In this document: one piece after another, positions 1 to 6,000 of the stretch
Position numbering within the stretch: position 1 is the stretch's first letter
Layout of the letters: each line of letters begins with the position of its first letter
From: Gammaproteobacteria bacterium
GTDB taxonomy: Bacteria > Pseudomonadota > Gammaproteobacteria > Pseudomonadales > Halieaceae
Length of the DNA stretch: 6,276 bases
Reading direction: 5' to 3'
Assembly (NCBI GenBank): GCA_029859085.1
Contig: JAOUDU010000174.1
Location: 1-6,276, forward strand
The notes under the pieces: model-generated
Databases searched by the model: none
Told to the model about the DNA's origin: nothing
What the model saw: only the letters and a program-made list of their open reading frames with translations
Made by a program: the position numbers and the translations under genes

Positions 1-534
1 CGATGGATTGAACGAGGACTCCACATGGGGCAGCACCTCCAGCTCCTTCGGCAGGCCGTACTGGGCGAGCACGCTGCGAATATGTGGCCTCCACTGCCCG
101 GAGCGCACCAGACCCTCCCTGAACCGGTCCGACTGCCCGAGCTGGAAGCGGACATTGTCCGCCGCCGCCGCGAAGGTCCTGGCGGAAGTGTCCTTGGGCC
201 ACGCGGCCAGCACCCGCGCCTCGGTGTCACTGAGGTTTGAACGCTTGCCCCTGGCGATAGCCGTCAGCGCCTTGACGACGCGAAACTTGGCGTTGGTGAC
301 GATGCTGCCGCGCTCGGTATTGCTCCCGTGTTCCGGCAGATCAAGCGTTTCGTAGATGACCGTCATATTGACGGCGTCGTGGATATAACCCTGGTCGGTG
401 GTGATCTGGGTGTAGACCTTGATCCAGAACTGGACAGCCGGCTCCAGCGCCGCTGGCCTGGGGAAGTTCGATGCGCTGGCGTTCAGGCAGGAAAAAAGCA
501 GCGCTAGCAGGAGGACTTTTCTCAAGCTGTTCAC
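1..534 (-). CDS. MltD-like lytic murein transglycosylase, N-terminal part (3' end outside window)
   Basis: This is the first 178 residues of a periplasmic, peptidoglycan-cleaving lytic transglycosylase; the frame is still open at the window edge. Residues 1-16 form a signal peptide (basic R5-K6, then a leucine-rich core) ending in a lipobox-like L-F-S-C with C16, so an outer-membrane lipoprotein is likely. A signal peptidase I site after N-A-S-A (about residue 21) is an alternative. A helical region follows. Residues 141-178 carry the start of the SLT domain: S-G-Q-W-R-P, then Y-G-L-P-K-E-L and L-P-H-V-E-S-S-F-N-P, where E172 is the expected catalytic glutamate. The GTG start at 532-534 is chosen because an in-frame TAA lies nine codons upstream and no ATG precedes the signal peptide; TTG at codon 4 is the alternative. 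The Shine-Dalgarno is weak. The gene lies 62 bp downstream of the HAD gene on the same strand but appears to have its own promoter. Whether LysM domains follow cannot be seen. Confidence 0.85.
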   Translation of the reverse strand, partial: MNSLRKVLLLALLFSCLNASASNFPRPAALEPAVQFWIKVYTQITTDQGYIHDAVNMTVIYETLDLPEHGSNTERGSIVTNAKFRVVKALTAIARGKRSNLSDTEARVLAAWPKDTSARTFAAAADNVRFQLGQSDRFREGLVRSGQWRPHIRSVLAQYGLPKELEVLPHVESSFNPS

Positions 535-554
535 TTTCGGTTTAATTTCAGCAA

Positions 555-583
555 GTTATAGCAGAATCCGGCGAGACTGTAAT
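555..583 (-). promoter_or_regulatory. Candidate extended -10 sigma-70 promoter for the lytic transglycosylase gene
   Basis: On the minus strand the -10 hexamer TATAAC (555-560) is preceded by TGC, giving an extended -10. The hexamer ATTACA (578-583; 4 of 6 to TTGACA) sits 17 bp upstream. Transcription would begin near 548 and give a leader of about 14 nt before the GTG at 534. No terminator hairpin is visible between the HAD stop and this site, so read-through from the HAD gene is also possible. Confidence 0.45.
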
Positions 584-596
584 CAGGAAACTGCCC

Positions 597-1379
597 TTAA
601 GTAGAGAAAAATGCCGCCGCCCGGGTTCTCCCAAAGGCCAGGTCCACCGCCTCCGCAACCGAGTCGACCACGCTGAACTCGCCGCCCACTTTCCCCTCGT
701 CCCCAGCCCGGTACTTGCCGGTGCGCACCAGGCAGGCGCCAATGCCGGCGTTCAGCGCCCCCTCCACATCACCGAAAACGTCATCCCCCACCATCAGGGT
801 GCGCCCGGGTGCGGCCCCGGTGGTGGCCAGCACCTGGTGGAAAAATTCTGCGTTCGGCTTGCCCACGATGGTCGCCTGGACACCGGCCGCGAACTCGATG
901 GCACGCAGGAAGGCGCCCACGTCCATCAGCAGCTCATCCCCGGACTTGAAATAGCGGTTGTAACCCACCCCCAGCAGTGGGGCGCCGGCCATGCACAGCT
1001 GGAATGCCCGGTTGAGACTGCGGTAGGTAAACCCTTCCGCCGCGTCCGCGACGAACACCGCGTTGGGATCGTGGGAGTCAAAATCGGCGAACTCTCCGGC
1101 GATGTCCTTGTGCACCAGGCACCAGGGGCGGAGCTGTCGTTGGCGCAGCCACTGGCGGGCCGCATCGACGGCGGTGAACAACTGGTCCGGCGCAACTTCG
1201 AACCCAAGGCCCGACAGGTGCGCCAGCAGCCGCTGCCGGGTTTTCTGGGAGGTGTTGGTGATGAAACGGACCTCCAGCGGACTGCCCTGTACCCGCCGCA
1301 CCGCCTCCAGGGCGCCAGGGATGACCGCATCCCCGTCGTACAGCACTCCACTCAAATCGAGCAACAACGCCTCGAACAT
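597..1379 (-). CDS. HAD-IIA family phosphatase, LHPP-like
   Basis: This 260-residue cytoplasmic protein belongs to the haloacid dehalogenase superfamily, subclass IIA. It most resembles the LHPP group (phospholysine/phosphohistidine/inorganic pyrophosphate phosphatase), a comparison made from memory. Motif I is D-L-S-G-V-L-Y-D at residues 8-15, with nucleophile D8; the usual second aspartate is serine (S10), as in LHPP's D-I-S-G-V-L-Y-D. Motif II is T41-N42 in F-I-T-N-T-S-Q-K, motif III is K174 in G-K-P, and motif IV is G-D-D at 198-200 with D204. Residues 70-170 are the C2 cap. The length matches the family. The ATG at 1377-1379 is chosen over an upstream in-frame start at 1502 because GGGAGAAGAG precedes it (GGAG 6 nt away) and because the homologous N-terminus begins at this methionine. 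It is transcribed away from the KOR operon. The substrate is unknown; phosphohistidine, pyrophosphate or a small phosphoester are all possible. Confidence 0.9.
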   Translation of the reverse strand: MFEALLLDLSGVLYDGDAVIPGALEAVRRVQGSPLEVRFITNTSQKTRQRLLAHLSGLGFEVAPDQLFTAVDAARQWLRQRQLRPWCLVHKDIAGEFADFDSHDPNAVFVADAAEGFTYRSLNRAFQLCMAGAPLLGVGYNRYFKSGDELLMDVGAFLRAIEFAAGVQATIVGKPNAEFFHQVLATTGAAPGRTLMVGDDVFGDVEGALNAGIGACLVRTGKYRAGDEGKVGGEFSVVDSVAEAVDLAFGRTRAAAFFST

Positions 1380-1380
1380 A

Positions 1381-1390
1381 CTCTTCTCCC
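1381..1390 (-). promoter_or_regulatory. Ribosome binding site deciding the HAD start
   Basis: On the minus strand the sequence reads GGGAGAAGAG directly ahead of the ATG at 1379, with GGAG (1386-1389) 6 nt from it. This favours the 260-residue form over the 301-residue extended frame, whose N-terminal 41 residues resemble no HAD sequence. Confidence 0.7.
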
Positions 1391-1457
1391 TGCCCCACAA
1401 AGTCCGCCACTTCCTCGCTCGGGGGAAGCGCGCACCGACGGCGGCTCGAATAGCCAA

Positions 1458-1463
1458 AGTATA
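1458..1463 (-). promoter_or_regulatory. Possible -10 element for the HAD gene
   Basis: TATACT on the minus strand matches TATAAT at 5 of 6 positions and would give a leader of about 70 nt to the ATG at 1379. No convincing -35 lies 16-18 bp upstream, so this is a weak call. It could depend on an activator. Confidence 0.25.
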
Positions 1464-1519
1464 GTCGAGGGTCGCTCCAGGTTGCGGGGAGGAATACCGC
1501 ACAGCTTGTCGGGATTCCG

Positions 1520-1533
1520 TTGACCCAAATCAA
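1520..1533. promoter_or_regulatory. FNR/ANR-like box in the divergent region
   Basis: The sequence TTGAC-CCAA-ATCAA matches the FNR/ANR/DNR consensus TTGAT-N4-ATCAA at 9 of 10 defined positions; on the minus strand it reads TTGAT-TTGG-GTCAA. It lies between the divergently transcribed HAD gene and KOR operon, centred at 1526.5, about 131 bp before the dehydrogenase ATG. Its left part also reads as a -35 hexamer (TTGACC), so the match could partly reflect a promoter rather than a regulator site. Confidence 0.5.
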
Positions 1534-1549
1534 CACGCCCCGGAATAAC
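1520..1549 (+). promoter_or_regulatory. Candidate sigma-70 promoter for the dehydrogenase-KOR operon
   Basis: TTGACC (1520-1525; 5 of 6) and AATAAC (1544-1549; 4 of 6) are separated by 18 bp. The start would lie near 1556, leaving a leader of about 100 nt. The FNR-like dyad overlaps the -35, which would suit repression more than activation if both elements are real. An alternative -10-like element, TACAAA at 1608-1613, lies closer to the gene. Confidence 0.35.
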
Positions 1550-1584
1550 TGAAGACAGCGCAGGGCAGGGCATCAAAACCGGGA

Positions 1585-1604
1585 TCCAACGTACTACAGT
1601 TGGA
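1585..1604. repeat. Inverted repeat TCCAAC-N8-GTTGGA, candidate operator
   Basis: Perfect 6-bp arms at 1585-1590 and 1599-1604 flank an 8-bp spacer, 54-73 bp upstream of the dehydrogenase ATG. The spacing of a little under two helical turns and the position near the operon start suit a dimeric transcription factor. The regulator family cannot be named from this one site. Confidence 0.4.
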
Positions 1605-1632
1605 CCATACAAATTAACCGGTTGGCTAATAC
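1599..1632 (+). repeat. Direct repeat GTTGG-N3-ATAC, 22-bp period
   Basis: GTTGGACCATAC (1599-1610) and GTTGGCTAATAC (1621-1632) share 9 of 12 bases and start exactly 22 bp apart, about two helical turns. The first copy shares its GTTGG with the right arm of the preceding inverted repeat. The self-complementary AACCGGTT (1616-1623) overlaps the start of the second copy. Confidence 0.35.
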
Positions 1633-1657
1633 CCAATCGATGCGACGGGAGAGCACC

Positions 1658-2773
1658 ATGACACCCATCAACTACGATGAGTTTGGCCCTTTCAAGATCA
1701 TTGAGGTGTACGAACCCTCCGTCAATCTGCGGGGCACGCTGGTGGTGGACAACGTCGCCCGGGGGCCGTCGATCGGCGGGGTCAGGCTGGCGCCGGATGT
1801 CAGCACGCAGGAGTGCCTTCGGCTGGCGCGGGCCATGACCCTCAAAAACGCCGCTGCGGACCTGCCCCACGGCGGCGGCAAGTCGGTCCTGTATGGTGAC
1901 CCGGCGATGCCTCTGGAGCAGAAGCAGGAGCTCATACGCGCGTTCGCCTGCTCGCTGGCCGAGGTGGAGCAGTACATTTTCGGGCCCGACATGGGCACCA
2001 ATGAGGAGTGTATGGGCTGGGTCCGTGACGAGATCGGCCGGGCTGTCGGCCTGCCCCGTGAGCTGGGCGGTATTCCCCTGGACGAGATCGGCGCAACGGG
2101 CTGGGGCCTGCTGCATGCGATCAAGGTCGCCTGTGAATACCAGGAGCGCGAGCTGGCCGGCGCCCGGGTGGCGGTGCAGGGTTTCGGCGCCGTGGGCAAG
2201 CATGTGGCCCGCTTCCTGGCAGACGAGGGTGCGGTGATCGTGGCGGCCGCGGACATTCGCGGCACCGTGGCCTGCCCCGACGGCCTGGACGTAGGCAAGC
2301 TGCTCGCGCTGAAAGAGGCAGGCGGCAATATGATCGATTACCCGCCAAGCCCAGGGGTTACCACCGGCGATGCCGAGTCCATCATCGACGTGGCCTGCGA
2401 CATCTGGATTCCCGCCGCCCGACAGGACGTGATTCGCGAAGACAACGTGGATCGCCTGCGCACCGGTATGGTCGTGTCTGGCGCCAACATCCCCATCACC
2501 CCCGGCGCGGAAAAGCGGCTGCACGAGCGGGGCGTCCTGTGCATCCCGGACTTCATCGCCAATGCCGGCGGGGTGATCTGCGCGGCCATGGAATACCAGG
2601 GCGCCACCGAGGCCGCCGCCATGGCGACCATCGAGGAAAAGCTGACCTACAACGTGCGCCGGATGCTCGATATCATGCAGACGGAAAACTGCCTGCCGCG
2701 GCAGGCAGCGCAGGATATGGCGACAAGGCGGGTGCGACGCGCCATGGCATTGCGGCGCTGGAGCCTGTTCTGA
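1658..2773 (+). CDS. Glu/Leu/Phe/Val-type amino acid dehydrogenase
   Basis: This 371-residue cytoplasmic NAD(P)-dependent enzyme is expected to deaminate an L-amino acid reversibly to its 2-oxoacid and ammonium. The N-terminal substrate domain carries K63 and the L-P-H-G-G-G-K segment with catalytic K75, plus the catalytic aspartate D111 in G-P-D-M-G-T-N. G-A-T-G-W-G (145-150) and the Rossmann G-F-G-A-V-G (175-180) open the nucleotide-binding domain. D199 at the end of its second strand hints at NAD preference. S-G-A-N (274-277) and P-D-F-I-A-N-A-G-G (297-305) are further family motifs. The length is nearer leucine dehydrogenase (about 365) than hexameric glutamate dehydrogenase (about 415), so the substrate is open. 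The ATG at 1658 is chosen for GGGAGAG at 1647-1653; ATG 1640 has no Shine-Dalgarno. It is the first gene of the operon, 27 bp before the KOR gamma-delta gene, which suggests that it supplies or draws on the KOR's 2-oxoacid. Confidence 0.9.
   Translation: MTPINYDEFGPFKIIEVYEPSVNLRGTLVVDNVARGPSIGGVRLAPDVSTQECLRLARAMTLKNAAADLPHGGGKSVLYGDPAMPLEQKQELIRAFACSLAEVEQYIFGPDMGTNEECMGWVRDEIGRAVGLPRELGGIPLDEIGATGWGLLHAIKVACEYQERELAGARVAVQGFGAVGKHVARFLADEGAVIVAAADIRGTVACPDGLDVGKLLALKEAGGNMIDYPPSPGVTTGDAESIIDVACDIWIPAARQDVIREDNVDRLRTGMVVSGANIPITPGAEKRLHERGVLCIPDFIANAGGVICAAMEYQGATEAAAMATIEEKLTYNVRRMLDIMQTENCLPRQAAQDMATRRVRRAMALRRWSLF
2689..2708. repeat. Perfect 20-bp palindrome inside the dehydrogenase gene
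   Basis: CTGCCTGCCGCGGCAGGCAG is self-complementary along all 20 bases. It lies 62 bp before the dehydrogenase stop codon and 92 bp before the gamma-delta start. In RNA it could fold as an 8-bp stem with a CGCG-type tetraloop. No U-tract follows, so it is not an intrinsic terminator. It encodes ordinary residues around C345-L-P-R-Q, and a chance origin is possible. Confidence 0.5.
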
Positions 2774-2800
2774 TGCCTGCCAAAGGGAACGAGGTCTGAT

Positions 2801-3769
2801 ATGTTCCGGATACGCATCCACGGCCGCGGCGGCCAGGGCATCAAAATGGCGAGCCGGGTGCTCGGCACTGCGCTGTTCCAGGCAGGTTACACCGTCCAGG
2901 ATGCTCCCAAGTACGGGGCAGAGCGGCGCGGCGCCCCCATCTTCTCCTCGGTGCGCGCCGCCCGGGAAACCATCAATGAACGCGGCACCATCTACCGGCC
3001 GGACCTGGTAGTGGTAGCCGACGATACACTGCTGGCGGTGCCTGCGGCGGGCACCCTGCTGGGTATAGATGGCCACACCGTGGTCCTGGTGAACTCCCAT
3101 GAGCCGGCAGATACCTGGTGTCACCGGCTGAATATCACTGCCCGCCTGTTGATACTGCCAGCCTGCACAGAAGTAGAGGACCGGGCGGACTTACCCCACA
3201 TCGGCGCCACCTGCGCAGGCGCGGCCGCCCGCCTGCTGGGTGTAATTGCGCGCGCCGGGCTGCTGGAGGCGATTGCCGGAGAACTGGCAGATCTGGGGCC
3301 GGACATCGTGGCAGAGAACCAGGCCAGTGCGCTGGCGGCGTTCGACGCCATGGCCGATTGGCAAGGAGCAGTAACCGAAGGAATCGCCGTTGCCGCCGAT
3401 AACTACGTTGTGCCCGACTGGATTGAACTGCCCTTTGACGATGCCCGCATGGCGGCGCCGGACATCCGCGCTTGCGCCAACAGCGTGGAGGTTCGCACCG
3501 GGCTGTGGCGCACCATGCGGCCCATTATCGACTACGATCTCTGCAAACGCTGCTGGTGGGTGTGCAGTACTTTCTGCCCCGACAGCGCGATCGCGGTGGC
3601 CGAAGACATCCCGGTGATCGACTACGATCACTGCAAGGGCTGCATGGTCTGTGTGGGGGTATGCCCGCCCCACGCGATCGAGGGTGTCCCAGAGTACCTT
3701 GCCCAACAGCAGGATAAGCTCCAACCAGCTCCGGGAGATGCCAATGCCACCGAAACTGCTGACCGGTAA
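2801..3769 (+). CDS. 2-oxoacid:acceptor oxidoreductase, fused gamma-delta subunit
   Basis: This 322-residue protein joins two subunits that are often separate in the pyruvate/2-ketoisovalerate:ferredoxin oxidoreductase family. Residues 1 to about 185 are the gamma domain, starting I-H-G-R-G-G-Q-G (6-13) and continuing with D-A-P-K-Y-G-A-E-R-R-G; in this family it contributes to CoA binding. After a linker, the delta domain begins around 231 (V-R-T-G-L-W-R-T-M-R-P) and carries two [4Fe-4S] cysteine sets: C248, C251, C255, C259-P and C278, C281, C284, C288-P. The second set has canonical C-x2-C-x2-C-x3-C-P spacing; the first is C-x2-C-x3-C-x3-C-P, one residue longer. These clusters should carry electrons from the thiamine site to an external acceptor. 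GAGG at 2791-2794, 6 nt before the ATG, supports the start. The 3' end overlaps the alpha gene by 26 bp. Confidence 0.92.
   Translation: MFRIRIHGRGGQGIKMASRVLGTALFQAGYTVQDAPKYGAERRGAPIFSSVRAARETINERGTIYRPDLVVVADDTLLAVPAAGTLLGIDGHTVVLVNSHEPADTWCHRLNITARLLILPACTEVEDRADLPHIGATCAGAAARLLGVIARAGLLEAIAGELADLGPDIVAENQASALAAFDAMADWQGAVTEGIAVAADNYVVPDWIELPFDDARMAAPDIRACANSVEVRTGLWRTMRPIIDYDLCKRCWWVCSTFCPDSAIAVAEDIPVIDYDHCKGCMVCVGVCPPHAIEGVPEYLAQQQDKLQPAPGDANATETADR
3733..3737 (+). promoter_or_regulatory. Ribosome binding site deciding the alpha start
   Basis: GGGAG ends immediately before ATG 3738 but 6 nt before ATG 3744. Normal spacing therefore selects 3744. The site lies inside the end of the gamma-delta gene, consistent with translational coupling. 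Confidence 0.6.
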
Positions 3770-5036
3770 CGCCGCGGCCGCCTGGGGCGCGCGCCTGGCC
3801 GCGGTGGACTACGTCCCGGCCTTTCCGATCACGCCGCAAACCGAGATCATCGAGATCCTGGGCGCCTGGTTGGACAGCGGCGAAATGCCGGGCCGGATGG
3901 TTACCCTGGAATCAGAACACTCCATGATTACCGCCGCCGGCGCCGCTGCGGCAACCGGGGTCCGGGTTTTCAGCGCCACCTCCAGCCAGGGACTGCTGTA
4001 TGCCATGGAGATGCTGTACACCGTAGCGGGATGGCGTGCGCCGTTCGTACTGGTGAACGTATCCCGCGGTCTGTCCGCACCTATCACCCTGGAGGCGGAT
4101 CACAATGACGTACTGGCGGCGCGGGATTCCGGCTTCCTGCAACTGCATTGCGCCGATTGCCAGGAGGTGCTGGACAGCGTGCTCCTGGCGTACCGGCTGG
4201 CGGAGGATCCATTGATTCGGCTGCCGGTGCTGGTCAACCTCGACGGCTTCTACCTGTCCTTTACCCGGGAGCCGGTGTCGCTGCCGGAAGCGGAAGCGGT
4301 GCGCGGCTTCCTGCCGCCATTTGACCCGCGGGACATCCGCTTTGCCGCCAACGCCCCGGCAAGCCAGGCAGTCGCAGTACTGGGCGGCGGGCCCTACTCA
4401 TACTTTCGCTACGAGGCCCACCTCGCCGCGCTCAATGGTGTCGCCGTTTACGAGCGGGTTGCCGCCGAGTTCAACACCCTGTTCGGCCGCCAGCGCGATG
4501 CGGTGGAATGCTATAAAACCATCGATGCCGAGATCGTGTTCTATATGATCGGCTCATTTTCCACCAAGGCCAGGGAGGCCGTCGATCGCCTGCGCGATGC
4601 CGGGCAGAAGGTGGGGCTGGTAAGGCCCCGACTGCTGCGCCCCTTCCCTGCAGGCCACGTACTGACTGCGGTCGCCGGCAAGCAGGGGATCATCGTGATC
4701 GACCAGAACCTGTCCATCGGCCTGGGCGGTATCCTGTATACCGAACTGCTTGCCTCGCTGTACGACAAGCCCGGCGCCCCCCCCGTAGTCACCAGTTTTA
4801 TCGGTGGCCTCGGCGGTCGCGATATCAGCCCGCAGGAGTTTTACCACATGCTGACCATTACCCGGCAGGCCATCGCCTCCGGCTCGGTGCCCCCGCCGCG
4901 GCTGCTGTACACCGCCGGAGAACTGCGGGAAATTCGCAAGCTGCAGGCCATCGCCCAGGTGGAAAGGGAGGAAACCGCTCCGGGGCAGGGGCCGATCCGC
5001 GACAGTAATACAGCCCAGGAGACTCCCCGTGAGTGA
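3744..5036 (+). CDS. 2-oxoacid:acceptor oxidoreductase, alpha subunit
   Basis: This 430-residue subunit has the pyrimidine-binding and C-terminal domains of a thiamine diphosphate-dependent 2-oxoacid:ferredoxin oxidoreductase. The N-terminus reads L-L-T-G-N-A-A-A-A-W-G, followed by F-P-I-T-P-Q-T-E (27-34), a hallmark of the pyruvate-type enzymes. E-S-E-H-S (56-60), S-A-T-S-S-Q-G-L (77-84) and V-S-R-G (106-109) follow, with R108 a candidate substrate-contact arginine. The C-terminal domain shows V-R-P-R-L-L-R-P-F-P (293-302) and D320 ahead of S-I-G-L-G-G. It is slightly longer than the roughly 390-410 residues usual for separate alpha subunits; the extra length is a charged, probably flexible tail after about residue 405. 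ATG 3738 would add two residues. A GTG-started frame from 3651 lies wholly within the previous gene and is unlikely. It overlaps gamma-delta by 26 bp and beta by 8 bp. Its 2-oxoacid cannot be assigned from the sequence. Confidence 0.92.
   Translation: MPPKLLTGNAAAAWGARLAAVDYVPAFPITPQTEIIEILGAWLDSGEMPGRMVTLESEHSMITAAGAAAATGVRVFSATSSQGLLYAMEMLYTVAGWRAPFVLVNVSRGLSAPITLEADHNDVLAARDSGFLQLHCADCQEVLDSVLLAYRLAEDPLIRLPVLVNLDGFYLSFTREPVSLPEAEAVRGFLPPFDPRDIRFAANAPASQAVAVLGGGPYSYFRYEAHLAALNGVAVYERVAAEFNTLFGRQRDAVECYKTIDAEIVFYMIGSFSTKAREAVDRLRDAGQKVGLVRPRLLRPFPAGHVLTAVAGKQGIIVIDQNLSIGLGGILYTELLASLYDKPGAPPVVTSFIGGLGGRDISPQEFYHMLTITRQAIASGSVPPPRLLYTAGELREIRKLQAIAQVEREETAPGQGPIRDSNTAQETPRE
5017..5021 (+). 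promoter_or_regulatory. Ribosome binding site for the beta subunit GTG start
   Basis: AGGAG lies 7 nt before GTG 5029 and inside the end of the alpha gene. It supports the GTG, rather than ATG 5053, as the beta start and an 8-bp coupled overlap with the alpha stop at 5034-5036. Confidence 0.65.
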
Positions 5037-5943
5037 GCAGCGAATAAACCGGATGAAAGACCTGCCATCCACCCACCTGCTGGGCACAGGCACGCCAATG
5101 TGCTCTGGCTGCGGTGGTCTGGAGGCGCTGCACCAGATTTACGATGTACTCGGCGAGAAGACCGTATTCGTCAACGCGGCGGGCTGCATGACGCTGCTGT
5201 CGGTCTACCCGTTCACGCCGTTTCGGGGCTCCTGGCTGTACACCGCCATGGCCTCCGCCCCCGCCGGCGCCCAGGGCGTGCGCGACGCGCTGGACATCCT
5301 CCTCCAGCAGGGGCGCCTGCGGCCCGAGGAGGACCTCGACGTGGTGGTGCTGACCGGTGACGGCTCGGCCAATGGCATGGGCCTGTCGGCCACCTCCGCC
5401 GCCATGGACCGCAACCTCGACTTTCTGTACATCTGTTACGACAACGAGGGTTACGGCAACACCGGGCAACAATCTTCCAGCGCAACGCCCCACGCCGCTA
5501 TCACCTCCACCAGCGGCGGCAGTTGCGGCTATCCGGGCTACAAAAAAGACCTGTTTTCGATATGGGCCGCCCACGGGCCGGCCTATGTCGCCACCGTGAT
5601 AGGCAGCGAACCCCTGGACCTGGCCCGCAAAATAGAAAAAGCCCGCGACTTGCAGGGCTCGCGCATGATCATCGCCCTCGCGCCCTGCCCCACGGGCTGG
5701 GGCTACGACCCGAAGGATTCCGTCGAAATCGGCCGGCTGGCCGTCAAAACCGGCATCTGGCCCCTCAAGGAATACATCGACGGCCAGGTGGTCCACACCA
5801 GGATTCCCCACGAGCGGGCGCACGTGGAGGACTACCTGCGACTGCAGGGGCGTTTTGCCCACCTGTTCACGCCGCAGGCAGACCCTGCGATTGTCGCGGA
5901 CATCCAGGCGCGGGTGGACAGCTACTGGGACAAGGTCGTCTAA
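5029..5943 (+). CDS. 2-oxoacid:acceptor oxidoreductase, beta subunit (thiamine diphosphate-binding)
   Basis: This 304-residue catalytic subunit binds thiamine diphosphate and one [4Fe-4S] cluster. C25 and C28 (C-S-G-C-G), C53 (A-A-G-C) and C220 (A-P-C-P-T-G-W) match the four cluster ligands of pyruvate-type beta subunits. The ThDP/Mg motif is G-D-G-S-A-N-G-M-G (110-118), with its downstream end at D-N-E-G-Y-G-N-T-G-Q-Q-S-S-S-A-T-P (138-154). Together with alpha and gamma-delta it should form a complex converting a 2-oxoacid plus CoA to acyl-CoA, CO2 and reduced low-potential carrier. The length is close to the family norm of about 310. The GTG start is supported by AGGAG at 5017-5021. The reading frame stays open past its TAA (5941-5943) into the next gene, which lies in the same frame. 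Confidence 0.92.
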   Translation: MSEQRINRMKDLPSTHLLGTGTPMCSGCGGLEALHQIYDVLGEKTVFVNAAGCMTLLSVYPFTPFRGSWLYTAMASAPAGAQGVRDALDILLQQGRLRPEEDLDVVVLTGDGSANGMGLSATSAAMDRNLDFLYICYDNEGYGNTGQQSSSATPHAAITSTSGGSCGYPGYKKDLFSIWAAHGPAYVATVIGSEPLDLARKIEKARDLQGSRMIIALAPCPTGWGYDPKDSVEIGRLAVKTGIWPLKEYIDGQVVHTRIPHERAHVEDYLRLQGRFAHLFTPQADPAIVADIQARVDSYWDKVV

Positions 5944-6000
5944 GCCAGGGCAAACCAGTATACTTGCGCGGCCCGCTACCCGAAGCCCGAGCCCGCGACC

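Noticed and set aside
535..596. Intrinsic terminator between the HAD and lytic transglycosylase genes
   Set aside because: No GC-rich stem followed by a U-tract is visible on either strand; the segment reads better as a promoter.
8..604. Short plus-strand frames across the left end
   Set aside because: The minus strand here encodes an uninterrupted lytic transglycosylase with signal peptide and catalytic motif, so these are shadows.
837..1523. 228-residue plus-strand frame opposite the HAD gene
   Set aside because: It overlaps the motif-bearing LHPP-like gene on the other strand and would run through the divergent promoter region; no domain is visible.
1623..1642. Possible sigma-54 promoter beginning TTGGC
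   Set aside because: The -12 GC dinucleotide is not at the required spacing from the -24 GG.
1352..3124. 590-residue open frame on the minus strand opposite the dehydrogenase
   Set aside because: It is antisense to a gene with clear catalytic motifs, rich in His, Arg and Gly with no recognisable domain, and typical of GC-rich shadow frames.
3651..3743. Extended N-terminus of the alpha subunit from GTG 3651
   Set aside because: The extra 31 residues lie inside the gamma-delta cysteine motif region, show no family similarity and lack a Shine-Dalgarno; alpha homology starts at 3744.
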